Of a DNA stretch of 64,000 bases, positions 55,060 through 63,788 are shown piece after piece. The position numbers and the translations under genes are program-made. A model generated the notes under the pieces. It did not search any database. It saw nothing but the letters and a program-made list of their open reading frames with translations, and was not told where the DNA came from. The stretch is from the NCBI RefSeq assembly GCF_013404085.1, contig NZ_JABFHO010000001.1, positions 930,001 through 994,000 of the forward strand. The letters are read 5' to 3'. Origin of the DNA: Winogradskyella helgolandensis. Lineage in GTDB: Bacteria > Bacteroidota > Bacteroidia > Flavobacteriales > Flavobacteriaceae. Numbering within the stretch: the first letter of the stretch is position 1; each line of letters opens with the position of its first letter.

Positions 55060-55485
55060 ATGAAATACACAACAATTTTTAGAATAGTAGTTCTATGTTT
55101 AACGCTAATGATGCTAAACTGCGAAAAAGATGAAATTAAAGTTTCAGATGCAGAATATGTTTCAGGAGGTGTTGGTACATCGTCCAATACAGGTGCTATA
55201 GTGATTGATTTTAAGATTCCTAATAATTATGCTATGTCAAGAGTTCGTGTTGAATTTCCAGAAGTCAATATTATAAAAGAAGAAAGCGGAATTGGTGATA
55301 GACAAGTTAGGCTTGAGCATGTTTCTGCAGGCATATATAACTACACATTTGAATTCTGGGGAACAGAAAATAGTTATAGCACTGGAGGTGTCGAAGAAGC
55401 ACCCTTGAGTAAATATTTTATAATTGATGAAACCGTTGAGGTGATAAATGGACAAACATTGAAGATAAAAGTACATTGGGATTAA
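55060..55485 (+). CDS. Small lipoprotein, unknown function
   Basis: A 141-residue protein with lipoprotein signal (IVVLCLTLMMLNC) and a beta-rich mature part (SSNTGAIVIDFKIPNNYAMS). No family recognised. Its TAA directly abuts the stop of the convergent HD gene (no spacer), so no separate terminator lies between. Confidence 0.72.
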   Translation: MKYTTIFRIVVLCLTLMMLNCEKDEIKVSDAEYVSGGVGTSSNTGAIVIDFKIPNNYAMSRVRVEFPEVNIIKEESGIGDRQVRLEHVSAGIYNYTFEFWGTENSYSTGGVEEAPLSKYFIIDETVEVINGQTLKIKVHWD

Positions 55486-56145
55486 TTACATATTCCCTTC
55501 CCATTCAGCATAAAACTGTTTTAAAAAGCCTTCCATATACTTATGGCGCTCCAAAGCAATGCGCTTTCCTGTTTTAGTATTCATTTGATCTTTTAGCAGT
55601 AACAATTTTTCGTAGAAATGATTAATTGTTGGCGCTTCAGAATTTTTATATTCAGCCTTTGTCATCTTAAGATTAGGCTTTATTTCAGGATTATAAAGTG
55701 CTCTATTCTTAAATCCTCCATAATTAAAACAGCGTGCAATACCAATGGCTCCAATTGCATCTAAACGATCTGCATCTTGGACGACTTCCATTTCTTTTGA
55801 TCTGAATGTGGTATTTGAATCAAACGTGTTTTTAAAAGACATGTTATCAATAATCTGAGTGACATGTTCAATTACAGAACTATCAACATCGTTATCTAAT
55901 AGAAATTTTTGTGCTTTTTTAGGTCCAATGGTTTCGTCTCCGTTATGAAATTTTGGATCTGCAATATCGTGTAAAAGCGCAGCTAATGTTACGACTACAA
56001 TATCAACTGGTTCTGTTTGGGCAATTAATAATGCATTTTTATAGACACGTTCTATGTGGAACCAATCGTGTCCACCTTCAGCACCTATTAACTCTTGTTT
56101 TACAAATGCAATAGTTGAATTGATTAATTTACTTTTATGACGCAT
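55486..56145 (-). CDS. HD-domain phosphohydrolase
   Basis: A 219-residue HD protein: metal ligands in HDWFHIERVYKNAL, then ALLHDIADPKFHNGDE, and later VQDADRLDAIGAIGIAR. Resembles YedJ/YpgQ-like nucleotide phosphohydrolases. Substrate is not established. It starts 9 bases after the desaturase gene on the same strand and is presumably in its operon. Confidence 0.9.
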   Translation of the reverse strand: MRHKSKLINSTIAFVKQELIGAEGGHDWFHIERVYKNALLIAQTEPVDIVVVTLAALLHDIADPKFHNGDETIGPKKAQKFLLDNDVDSSVIEHVTQIIDNMSFKNTFDSNTTFRSKEMEVVQDADRLDAIGAIGIARCFNYGGFKNRALYNPEIKPNLKMTKAEYKNSEAPTINHFYEKLLLLKDQMNTKTGKRIALERHKYMEGFLKQFYAEWEGNM

Positions 56146-56154
56146 AATAAAATT

Positions 56155-57135
56155 TTACGCAGGATCAACCCATTTAAATTGATACGAATTTTCAGGAATC
56201 TTCATGCGTTCAGACAAACGATACATTCTAGGAGGTAACTTCATTAAATAATCTCTAGCTTTTTCTGCTTCTTCATTTAAACCGGTCATGTTTCCAATTT
56301 CCCAACGGTCAATTAGTTTCTGTAAAATATCAACATAATCGTTAGAGGTGTATACACCAAGACGCTGTGCTGTGTTAGAAAACTCTTCGAAAGCTGTTCC
56401 GATACTTTCACCAGATTCTCTTAAGAAATGAGCTGGCATGGCAATTTTTCGTTTCATCATATCGTGAAAAGCCATCATCATCTGATTAGGATCTACAGCA
56501 AAAATTCGCTCTACAAATTCAGAATAAGCATGGTGGTGACGCATTTCATCACCCGAAATAATTTTACACATTTTAGCCAATTGTTTATTTCCTTTTTGTT
56601 TGGCAATTTTAGCCACACGATTATGAGAAATATAAGTTGCTAGTTCTTGGAAACTCGTATACACAAAGTTTTTATAAGGATCTCTACCTGTACCAATATC
56701 AAAACCATCGTTTATTAAATATTGCGTGGTTTTTTCAATTTCCTTCATGTTTACACGGCCAGATAGGTATAAGTATTTATTTAAAACATCTCCATGTCTA
56801 TTTTCTTCACCTGTCCAATGTCTTAACCATGTAGACCAGCCGTTGCGTTCTACTTGGTCTACACCTTCAACATCCATTAGCCACGATTCGTAACTAGGGA
56901 GTGCTTCTTCAGTTATCATATCGCCAACTAAAACTACCCAAAAATCATAAGGTAATTCTTTAGAAAGAGCTCTTATTTCTTCTACTTCATCAAAAAAGGT
57001 GTCTTTTGTAGAGTCTGGTAAGAAGTCTGTTGGTTGCCAGATTTTTTCAACAGGAATTAAATATTTTTCAATAAGCGATTGTACATCTTTTTCAAGATGC
57101 TGCATCACTTCTAATCTTACGTTTTTTAATGACAT
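56155..57135 (-). CDS. Acyl-ACP desaturase
   Basis: A 326-residue soluble diiron enzyme. The two iron-binding motifs are EENRHGDVLNKYLY and DEMRHHHAYSEF (ExxH pattern), with further glutamates upstream. It introduces a double bond into acyl-ACP for membrane lipids, needing ferredoxin and oxygen. Its neighbour is an acyltransferase (PlsC), which fits lipid synthesis. Confidence 0.9.
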   Translation of the reverse strand: MSLKNVRLEVMQHLEKDVQSLIEKYLIPVEKIWQPTDFLPDSTKDTFFDEVEEIRALSKELPYDFWVVLVGDMITEEALPSYESWLMDVEGVDQVERNGWSTWLRHWTGEENRHGDVLNKYLYLSGRVNMKEIEKTTQYLINDGFDIGTGRDPYKNFVYTSFQELATYISHNRVAKIAKQKGNKQLAKMCKIISGDEMRHHHAYSEFVERIFAVDPNQMMMAFHDMMKRKIAMPAHFLRESGESIGTAFEEFSNTAQRLGVYTSNDYVDILQKLIDRWEIGNMTGLNEEAEKARDYLMKLPPRMYRLSERMKIPENSYQFKWVDPA

Positions 57136-57155
57136 CTAAGGGGTATTTTTAGTTG

Positions 57156-57893
57156 TTACTTCTCGATAGCCTCAACAATAGTTTGTTCTATTTGCTGAAT
57201 TAATTCGACCTTATCAGTAAAGTTAATAATTTCTAAGGGCTTGTGCACAGTAAATTTAATATGATTTCCAATTCCCATTGGAAAATTCCCATATCTTAAC
57301 ATCTTCCAAGAGTTGTTTACAGTAATAGGAACAATTAATGCAGAAGGCACTTTTTTGATTAAAAGTTCTAGTCCTTTAGTTTTAAATGGTCTTGGCGTTC
57401 CGTCTTTACTTCTGGTACCTTCAGGAAAAATAACGGCTGCTCTTTTTGTTTTTTCTATGTATTCACCAAATTTCATCATTGCTGGTAGTGCCTGACGTGG
57501 ATTTTTTCGATCTATTAAAACAGAACCACCGTGACGTAAATTGTAGGATATACTTGGGATACCTTTTCCTAATTCTTGTTTAGAAACAAATTTAACATGG
57601 TGTTTACGCATGTACCATAATATAGGTGAAATATCATACATACTTTGATGGTTAGCCACAATAATTAAAGGTCTGTCTGTGCTAATATCGTAAGGGTTAT
57701 AAAATGAAATTCTGGTACCTAAAAGATTAAGGCAGCGCATTATTGCAAATTGTAAAGCATCTACAGCATTTTTTAAACCTTTATATCCAAAAATATTAAA
57801 GCTAACCCACTGGATAATATGAAATATAACCAAGGTTAATCCAAAGCATAAATAAAATATAACTGAAAGCGGATAGGCTAGTAGTTTTCTCAT
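57156..57893 (-). CDS. 1-acyl-glycerol-3-phosphate acyltransferase (PlsC-like)
   Basis: A 245-residue membrane acyltransferase with an N-terminal hydrophobic segment (LAYPLSVIFYLCFGLTLVIF) and the two catalytic motifs VANHQSMYDISP (NHxxxxD) and FPEGTRSKDG. I start at ATG 57893 (MRKLLAYPLS); an upstream in-frame start at 57935 would lie inside a terminator. It transfers an acyl chain to lysophosphatidate. It is upstream of the desaturase gene on the same strand. Confidence 0.9.
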   Translation of the reverse strand: MRKLLAYPLSVIFYLCFGLTLVIFHIIQWVSFNIFGYKGLKNAVDALQFAIMRCLNLLGTRISFYNPYDISTDRPLIIVANHQSMYDISPILWYMRKHHVKFVSKQELGKGIPSISYNLRHGGSVLIDRKNPRQALPAMMKFGEYIEKTKRAAVIFPEGTRSKDGTPRPFKTKGLELLIKKVPSALIVPITVNNSWKMLRYGNFPMGIGNHIKFTVHKPLEIINFTDKVELIQQIEQTIVEAIEK

Positions 57894-57927
57894 GCGGCAA
57901 AGGTAATCATTGCAATTTATGTACAAA

Positions 57928-57952
57928 AAAACCACGATAAAAATCGTGGTTT
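57928..57952 (-). terminator. Terminator of the bacilliredoxin gene
   Basis: AAACCACGAT and ATCGTGGTTT pair around AAAA; on the minus strand the stem is followed by TTTTTTT. It ends the gene at 57974-58384. Confidence 0.85.
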
Positions 57953-57973
57953 AGATATTCCGTTTTTTATCTT

Positions 57974-58384
57974 TTAGCAATGCTCATTATAAGCATCCTT
58001 AAGGTTTTCTGCAATTAATTCTGCAGGACGACCTTCAATATGGTGACGTTCTAACATGTGTACTAATTCTCCGTCTTTAAATAAAGCCATACAAGGTGAG
58101 CTTGGAGGGAAAGGCACCATGTGCGCTCTTGCTGCATTCACAGCATCTTTATCTACACCAGCAAAAACTGTTACGATATGATCTGGTTTTTTTGCGTTTT
58201 GTAAACTTGTTCTCGCTCCTGGTCTTGCATTAGCCGCAGCACATCCACAAACCGAATTTACAACCACTAAAGTTGTACCTTCTTTTGCAAGTGCATTTTC
58301 GACAGCTTCTGTTGTATGTAATTCTTCAAAACCTACGTTGGTTAAATCCTCACGCATTGGTTTTACTAATTCTGCTGGATACAT
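57974..58384 (-). CDS. BrxA/BrxB-family bacilliredoxin
   Basis: A 136-residue thioredoxin-fold protein with the CGC redox motif in NSVCGCAAANARPGA. Bacilliredoxins remove bacillithiol from proteins after oxidative stress. The distinctive VPFPPSSPCMALFKDG and HMLERHHIEGRP segments are conserved. Length is normal. Whether this organism makes bacillithiol cannot be told from the window. Confidence 0.93.
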   Translation of the reverse strand: MYPAELVKPMREDLTNVGFEELHTTEAVENALAKEGTTLVVVNSVCGCAAANARPGARTSLQNAKKPDHIVTVFAGVDKDAVNAARAHMVPFPPSSPCMALFKDGELVHMLERHHIEGRPAELIAENLKDAYNEHC

Positions 58385-58519
58385 ATTTTTTAATTTTAAT
58401 TAATCTTAATTTGAAGTGCAAAGATAATGAAAAATTGATGGTAGTCTGAAGTATTCAGTTAGCAGTTTAAATGCTGCTATTTTAGTTTTCAATGGTGTTT
58501 AGAATACCTTCAATTTAAG

Positions 58520-58924
58520 CTATCTATTTAGTGTGTATAAAAATCCATCCGAAACCATCCCTTCATCTAAAATGAGTTGATTTGTAGTTAAACTTATAAT
58601 TCTCAAATCCCTATCTTCAATAACTAAAGTGCTGTCATTGGTAGTAATTATCACTTCATAATTGTAGGTTCCTGATGGGTAACCACTATGTATTACTTCA
58701 GTTGTATTAGTATTGGTAATCGTAATCTGAGAGGGGACAGTATTAAAATTCCATGTGATTAATCCAGATTCAAAATCATCGTTAACACCTGCAAAACCAC
58801 CAGAAACATTGACTAAAGACCACGTTGCATTAAGTGTTGGTTCTGGATCTTGCTGTGCATCGTCATCGGCGTTACAGCTTAATGTAAGAAACATTATGGC
58901 TAGAATATAAAAGGAGATCTTCAT
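58520..58924 (-). CDS. Lipocalin-like lipoprotein, unknown function
   Basis: A 134-residue lipoprotein starting at ATG 58924 with signal ISFYILAIMFLTLSC (lipobox LSC). The mature part opens with acidic ADDDAQQDPEP and continues with WSLVNVSGGFAGVNDDFESG, a beta-rich pattern common in flavobacterial small lipoproteins. The upstream in-frame start at 58993 would precede the signal by 23 residues and is unlikely. Function unknown. Confidence 0.75.
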   Translation of the reverse strand: MKISFYILAIMFLTLSCNADDDAQQDPEPTLNATWSLVNVSGGFAGVNDDFESGLITWNFNTVPSQITITNTNTTEVIHSGYPSGTYNYEVIITTNDSTLVIEDRDLRIISLTTNQLILDEGMVSDGFLYTLNR

Positions 58925-59055
58925 ATTGATATAGTATTGGTTGTCCCTAAAAGATACAATTTTATATAAAAGGTTGCGTACAAAACGTAACAAATTATAA
59001 TTTCATCCAACTAACTAATAGTATATTTACAACTTTATAAAATCAAAAATATAAT

Positions 59056-59844
59056 ATGAGTTTTGCAAAATGGATTGGTGGTGCTTTAGGTTGGTCGTTT
59101 GGAGGTCCAATAGGTGCTATTATAGGATTGGCTTTAGGTAGTTTTGTCGATAATTTAACTGATAGTGGAACGCCTTTAATTGGTGACCGTCAAGCAGGAA
59201 GACAACGTGATACCTATAGAAAAGTACCAAATTATGGTCAAAGATCTTCAAGACCAAAAACACAATCTGGTGATTTTGAGGTGAGTCTCTTAATTTTAGC
59301 GTCTATAGTTATTAAAGCCGATGGCAAACAAGATCAACGCGAACTCGATTTTGTGCGTCAACAATTTACCAACATGTATGGTAAAGATAGAGCTAATCAT
59401 GCTTTTGAATTGTTTAAGCGTATTACCAAACAAAATATTTCTACACGCCAAGTTTGTTTACAAATTAAGCAAATGATGGATCATGCATCGCGTTTGCAAT
59501 TGCTTCATTTTTTATTCGGAATTGCAAAAGCAGATGGTTTAGTTACAGAAGACGAATTACGTCAGATATATACTATTACAGGTTACTTAGGTATTAGTAA
59601 TAGAGACTTTGAGAGTATTAAAGCTATGTTTTACAACAGTAGCGATAATGCATACAAAATCCTTGAAATTGATAAGTCTGTTTCCGATGATGCGGTTAAA
59701 AAAGCATATCGATCTATGGCGATGAAATACCATCCAGATCGTGTTGGTCACTTAGGTAAAGAACATCAAGAAGGTGCAGAGGCGAAGTTTAGACAAGTGC
59801 AGGAGGCTTACGAGCATATTCAGAAGGAACGTGGGTTTAAATAG
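59056..59844 (+). CDS. TerB/DnaJ-domain co-chaperone (DjlA-like)
   Basis: A 262-residue protein with a glycine-rich hydrophobic N-terminus (GGPIGAIIGLALGSFVD, about residues 16-32), a central TerB-like helical domain (IVIKADGKQDQRELDFV and IAKADGLVTEDELR) and a C-terminal J domain with its HPD in KYHPDRVGHLG. It resembles DjlA, a membrane-linked partner of DnaK. It stands alone here. Confidence 0.88.
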   Translation: MSFAKWIGGALGWSFGGPIGAIIGLALGSFVDNLTDSGTPLIGDRQAGRQRDTYRKVPNYGQRSSRPKTQSGDFEVSLLILASIVIKADGKQDQRELDFVRQQFTNMYGKDRANHAFELFKRITKQNISTRQVCLQIKQMMDHASRLQLLHFLFGIAKADGLVTEDELRQIYTITGYLGISNRDFESIKAMFYNSSDNAYKILEIDKSVSDDAVKKAYRSMAMKYHPDRVGHLGKEHQEGAEAKFRQVQEAYEHIQKERGFK

Positions 59845-59892
59845 GGAGTCCTTGTTGGTGTTTGGTTGCTAGATGTGAAAAAATACAAAAGT

Positions 59893-60042
59893 TTATTTCT
59901 TTCTCTCTTTTTCTTTCTGCTTTTTTTCAATGTATTTAAAGTAGCGTTGCGTTTTGTATTTGTTATAGATAAAAACACATAGCACTATAAATCCTACGAT
60001 GATTAATCCATTTTTTCCTGTAAAGTAATTGAGAAGTTTCAT
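59893..60042 (-). CDS. Small membrane protein, 49 residues
   Basis: On the minus strand ATG at 60042 to TAA at 59893 encodes 49 residues: MKLLNYFTGKNGLIIVGFIV with a single membrane helix up to CVFIYNKYK, followed by a strongly basic tail (KKQKEKERKK). It lies in the gap after the DjlA-like gene, 54 bases after the permease stop on the same strand. Function unknown. Confidence 0.55.
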   Translation of the reverse strand: MKLLNYFTGKNGLIIVGFIVLCVFIYNKYKTQRYFKYIEKKQKEKERKK

Positions 60043-60096
60043 AGCTATTTAAAATATTTAACCTCTGTCGTTATTTAGGGCGAAATCTTTCATTGT

Positions 60097-61257
60097 TTAC
60101 CCTCTAAACAAGAAGAAATCAGCTTTCATGTCTTCAATTTGAGCATCTTCGTTGGTCATAATGTAGTCAATGGCCTTAGATGTGAATTCGTCCCCTTTTG
60201 TTGTTAAAGACACAATATTTTTTTCAATATGAATCATATTATTTTTTTGTGCTAAATCGAGAACGGTTTTAGCACGGACTTTTTGCCAATTGATATGTTC
60301 TCTTAAGTGATTGACGTGGCGTTCTTCAATTTCATCATGATTTTTTAAGTGCAATAAAAACGTTAATAAAGACACTTCGGTGCGTTGTTGCTTTTCTCTA
60401 TACATTACAGCGATGATACCTTTTGAGGGTGCAAACAAATACACCAATAAAAATACTAAACCAAGAACGGTTGTTATAGACCCGGCAATAGACGCATCTA
60501 ACCAATGTGCGACCCAATAGCCAAAAATGGCACTGAAAATCCCAAAACTTATTGCTAAAGCAAGCATCTTCTTTAAATCTGTAGTTAGTAAATAGGCAGC
60601 AGCAGCAGGAGCAATCATTAAAGCCACTACTAAAATGGCACCAACAGCATCAAAAGATCCAACAGTAGTAACTGAAGCTACAGACATTAATCCGTAATGA
60701 ATAATCGCTGGTGAAAATCCTAAGGATGCAGCCAAGCCTTTGTCAAATGTGCTTACTTTTAATTCTTTAAAAAATAGGATTAATAAGGTGAGTGTAATTA
60801 ATAAAATGGTGCCTACTACCCAAAGTGACTTTGGTCCTACGTCAGTTCCGGCAATTAGTAATCTATCGAAAGGAGCAAAAGCCAATTCACCTAACAAAAC
60901 GGCATCGACATCTAAATGTACATCGTTAGCGTTTTTTGCAATAAGAATCACACCAATACTAAACAAAGCCGGAAACACCAATCCAATAGCGGTATCTTCT
61001 TTTACTAAACCTGTTTTTTGAATGTATTCTACTAAAACAACGGTTATAATTCCTGTTAATGCAGCAAGAAGAATTAATAAAGGTGAATTTAAATCTTGTG
61101 TAATAAAAAATCCAACTACGATTCCTGGTAAGATGGAATGGCTAATCGCATCGCTAATCATGGCCATTTTTCTGAGGACTAAAAACGTTCCTGGAATGGC
61201 ACAGGCCACAGCAACTAGACTCGCAATCAATTGTATTTCAAGTTGTGCGTTACTCAT
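60097..61257 (-). CDS. Mn/Zn/Fe-type ABC permease with winged-helix tail (second permease)
   Basis: A 386-residue permease of the TroC/TroD/ZnuB family: about eight helices, with the conserved ISDAISHSILPGIVVGF and VALMIAPAAAAYLL segments. A cytoplasmic C-terminal domain (about 90 residues, VSLLTFLLHLKNHDEIEERH to LTTKGDEFTSKAID) looks like a DtxR-type winged helix. I start it at ATG 61257 (MSNAQLEIQL), 8 bases inside the upstream permease end, translationally coupled. Together with the ATPase and binding protein it imports manganese, zinc or iron. Confidence 0.9.
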   Translation of the reverse strand: MSNAQLEIQLIASLVAVACAIPGTFLVLRKMAMISDAISHSILPGIVVGFFITQDLNSPLLILLAALTGIITVVLVEYIQKTGLVKEDTAIGLVFPALFSIGVILIAKNANDVHLDVDAVLLGELAFAPFDRLLIAGTDVGPKSLWVVGTILLITLTLLILFFKELKVSTFDKGLAASLGFSPAIIHYGLMSVASVTTVGSFDAVGAILVVALMIAPAAAAYLLTTDLKKMLALAISFGIFSAIFGYWVAHWLDASIAGSITTVLGLVFLLVYLFAPSKGIIAVMYREKQQRTEVSLLTFLLHLKNHDEIEERHVNHLREHINWQKVRAKTVLDLAQKNNMIHIEKNIVSLTTKGDEFTSKAIDYIMTNEDAQIEDMKADFFLFRG

Positions 61258-62377
61258 CTTCAGTAGATTGTTTAGTGTATAAATTGGCAGCAGCCTCAAA
61301 GCCTGTTTTGGTTAAACTCCACATGTTTCCATCGAGTTGAACATAATCTTTATCTACTAATTTTTGAAGCGTAGATCGTGTATAGCCTTGAAAATTATTT
61401 AAAAGTTTTATGGTATGCGGATGCGAAATATCTTCGTGTGTTTCTGCAATATGATGCATAAAGGCTAGGGTTTTATGCAATTCTAAATCGCGACGATTTT
61501 TAATAAATCGGATTTGTTTAAATAACAATCCACGACTTGGAGAAAATATAAATGAAAACATCACAAAAACACCAGCCACTAAAACAATTACCGGACCTGT
61601 AGATAAATTATCTTGACTCGCACTAATGGCTGTACCTAATACTCCAGAAAAAGCTCCGAAAATAGCAGCCAAAAACACCATGGTTGATAAACTGTTCGTC
61701 CATTGTCTCGCGGCAGCAGCAGGCGCTAAGAGCATAGCACTCATTAAAACAACGCCAACCGTTTGAAGACCTAAGACAATCGCTAAAACAATAAACGTCG
61801 TAATTAGAATGTCAATGAATCGGGTATTAAAACCGAGTGTTTTGGTATAATCTGCATCAAATAATAGAATTTTAAACTCTTTCCAGAAGGTGAGCATAAC
61901 TATTAAACACAAGCCTGTAACAATAGCCATTAACCATACATCACTTTCCACTAATGTTGCGGCTTGTCCAAAAAGGTATTTGTCTAATCCAGCTTGGTTG
62001 GCATCGGGTTGTTTTTGAATAAAAGTTAACAATAACATCCCAAAACCAAAAAATAATGATAAAATTAAGCCTAAAGCCGTATCAGATTTTAAATGGGTTT
62101 TGGTGACGATTCCTCTAATCCAAAAGGTACCTATTAAGCCACTAATTAAAGCTCCAATTAGTAACGTGTTGCTGTCTTTTGAACCTGTAATTAAAAAGGC
62201 AATGGCAATACCTGGTAAAGCCGCATGCGAAATAGCATCACCCAATAAACTCTGTTTTCTGAGTACCGCAAAACTTCCTAACATGCCTGTTACAGCACCT
62301 AAAATTGCGGTTCCGAGTGTGATGGTTCGTAAGGTGTAGTCTGTGAAGACTAGTTTTATGTATTCTGTTATGTCCAC
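61250..62377 (-). CDS. Mn/Zn/Fe-type ABC permease with winged-helix tail (first permease)
   Basis: A 375-residue permease of the same family: LLGDAISHAALPGIAIAFL, SAMLLAPAAAARQW and about eight helices, with a C-terminal cytoplasmic winged-helix-like domain (YTRSTLQKLVDKDYVQLDGN). It overlaps the second permease. Its gene is separated from the ATPase gene by repeats and a VOC-family gene that is not part of the usual cluster. Confidence 0.9.
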   Translation of the reverse strand: MDITEYIKLVFTDYTLRTITLGTAILGAVTGMLGSFAVLRKQSLLGDAISHAALPGIAIAFLITGSKDSNTLLIGALISGLIGTFWIRGIVTKTHLKSDTALGLILSLFFGFGMLLLTFIQKQPDANQAGLDKYLFGQAATLVESDVWLMAIVTGLCLIVMLTFWKEFKILLFDADYTKTLGFNTRFIDILITTFIVLAIVLGLQTVGVVLMSAMLLAPAAAARQWTNSLSTMVFLAAIFGAFSGVLGTAISASQDNLSTGPVIVLVAGVFVMFSFIFSPSRGLLFKQIRFIKNRRDLELHKTLAFMHHIAETHEDISHPHTIKLLNNFQGYTRSTLQKLVDKDYVQLDGNMWSLTKTGFEAAANLYTKQSTEDE

Positions 62378-62378
62378 A

Positions 62379-62398
62379 ATTCCTGCGAAAGCAGGAAT
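62379..62398. repeat. Single ATTCCTGC hairpin element
   Basis: ATTCCTGCGAAAGCAGGAAT is a perfect 8-bp stem with a GAAA loop, immediately upstream of the first permease gene. Same family as 7769-7845 and 63768-63787. Confidence 0.8.
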
Positions 62399-62436
62399 CT
62401 CATCCTACTTTGTAATATTTTTTTCGTTTAGTTTGT

Positions 62437-62469
62437 AGACCTCAAAGGTTTCTATAACTAGTGAGGTCT
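62437..62469. repeat. 33-bp palindromic element, distant copy
   Basis: Begins AGACCTCAAAGGTTT and ends ACTAGTGAGGTCT, with the same 33-bp length as the RAYT-linked copies and partly decayed inner arms. It is 10 bases from the end of the VOC gene, 32 kb from the RAYT. Confidence 0.7.
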
Positions 62470-62478
62470 GTATATGTT

Positions 62479-62871
62479 TTAATTTTTAATTGGTGTGCAA
62501 ATTTCAATAAGAAACCCATTAATATCTCTTAAATATCCAACTTTTTGTCCCCAAGGTTTTTCAATTATAGGTTCATATTCTATTGCTCCAGCTTTTATTG
62601 CTTCATTAAAATCATTTTCAATGTTTTCAGTTGTAAAAGCCATTTCAACTCCATTAGGCTTTTTATTTATAGAAAGTTGTTTAAAACTTTTTTTAAAGTT
62701 TGAATTCCCTAAAGAATTAGATGCAAAAGCGATTGTGGTTTCTCCGGAAATTAGCTCGCCATAATCATGCTCTGGTGTGATGAATTTTTTTTGAAACCCA
62801 AAAGCATTTTCATAGAATGAAATTGTCTTTTCAACATCTTCGACGTATAAAATAGTGTATGCGTATTTCAT
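62479..62871 (-). CDS. VOC/glyoxalase-family protein inserted in the metal-ABC operon
   Basis: A 130-residue protein of the VOC fold with the two-module pattern: YTILYVEDVEKTISFYENAF at the start and GQKVGYLRDINGFLIEIC at the end. Function in this superfamily ranges from dioxygenases to resistance proteins; no specific assignment. It lies between the ATPase and first permease genes of the metal importer, bounded by palindromic elements on its 3' side and a 7-bp-period tract on its 5' side, so it looks like an insertion. Confidence 0.88.
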   Translation of the reverse strand: MKYAYTILYVEDVEKTISFYENAFGFQKKFITPEHDYGELISGETTIAFASNSLGNSNFKKSFKQLSINKKPNGVEMAFTTENIENDFNEAIKAGAIEYEPIIEKPWGQKVGYLRDINGFLIEICTPIKN

Positions 62872-62907
62872 ATTTTTCTTGCTTTCTTATTTCTCATTAG
62901 AGTAAGC

Positions 62908-62939
62908 ACTGCCAACTGCTAACTGTTAACTGCCAATTA
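62908..62939. repeat. 7-bp-period tract upstream of the VOC gene
   Basis: Heptamers of AACTGYY: ACTGCC, AACTGCT, AACTGTT, AACTGCC, then AATTA, with a central GTTAAC palindrome. It lies between the ATPase and VOC genes. Same 7-bp periodicity as the tracts flanking the four-helix gene, different motif. Confidence 0.6.
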
Positions 62940-62943
62940 TTTC

Positions 62944-63741
62944 CTACTCCTGTATACTCACTTTATAATTAATACCATAAGTCTTTGTCAGATTATCATC
63001 ATTAAAAATATCTTTTACTGGTCCTGTGGCAATTTTTTTCACGTTTAAAAATGTTACCCAATCAAAATATTCGGGTACGGTTTGTAAATCGTGATGGACT
63101 ACAATAACTGTTTTTCCTGCTTTTCGTAATTCTTTTAATATGTTTATAATTGCTATTTCAGTAGTAGCATCGACTCCTTGAAACGGTTCATCCATAAAAT
63201 AGATAGATGCGTTTTGAACTAAGGCTCTGGCCAAGAAAATACGCTGTTGTTGGCCACCTGAAAGTTGACTAATTTGTCGACCCTTAAACGCTAGCATGCC
63301 TACTTTTTCTAAAGCTTCTAGTGACGCTTTTTTCTCTTTTTGTCCAGGACGTTTAATCCAACCCAAACTGCCATAGGTTCCCATCATTACAACATCTAAG
63401 GCTGTGGTAGGGAAATCCCAATCTACGCTACCTTTTTGTGGAACGTATGCGACGAGTTGTCTTTGTTTTTCGTAAGGTTTATCATAAATAGAAACACTAC
63501 CAGCAATAGGCTTTAAGATGCCTAGAATAGATTTTATAAGTGTCGATTTTCCTGCTCCATTGGGTCCAACAATAGCCATTAAAACGCCTTCCGGAATTTC
63601 TAAATCGATATCCCAAAGTACAGGTTTGTAGTTGTAGGCAACGGTAAGGTCGTCTACTTTTACGGCTATGACTCTTGCGGAAGTAGGAGTCTTGTCACTA
63701 GGACTGCTATCTTTTATATTTTCGTTTGACTCGTTTTTCAT
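62944..63741 (-). CDS. Mn/Zn/Fe-type ABC transporter ATPase
   Basis: A 265-residue ATPase: Walker [12 protein letters not shown]-loop [12 protein letters not shown], signature [15 protein letters not shown] and Walker [13 protein letters not shown]. The [11 protein letters not shown] segment is typical of manganese/zinc (TroB/MntB/ZnuC) ATPases. It energises import with the two permeases downstream and the substrate-binding protein upstream. The N-terminal 25 residues are extra and polar. Confidence 0.93.
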   Translation of the reverse strand: MKNESNENIKDSSPSDKTPTSARVIAVKVDDLTVAYNYKPVLWDIDLEIPEGVLMAIVGPNGAGKSTLIKSILGILKPIAGSVSIYDKPYEKQRQLVAYVPQKGSVDWDFPTTALDVVMMGTYGSLGWIKRPGQKEKKASLEALEKVGMLAFKGRQISQLSGGQQQRIFLARALVQNASIYFMDEPFQGVDATTEIAIINILKELRKAGKTVIVVHHDLQTVPEYFDWVTFLNVKKIATGPVKDIFNDDNLTKTYGINYKVSIQE

Positions 63742-63767
63742 TTTAGAATTGAACTAAGTTTCATGAG

Positions 63768-63787
63768 ATTTCTGCTTTCGCAGGAAT
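63768..63787. repeat. Single ATTCCTGC hairpin element, degenerate
   Basis: ATTTCTGC and GCAGGAAT pair around TTTC, between the ATPase and binding-protein genes. It is a third copy of this hairpin family in the window. Confidence 0.7.
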
Positions 63788-63788
63788 T

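Noticed and set aside
57894..57935. Longer start of the PlsC-like gene
   Set aside because: The extra codons lie in a terminator hairpin of the upstream gene.
58925..58993. Longer start of the small lipoprotein
   Set aside because: It would place 23 residues before the lipoprotein signal; the start at 58924 puts the signal at the N-terminus.
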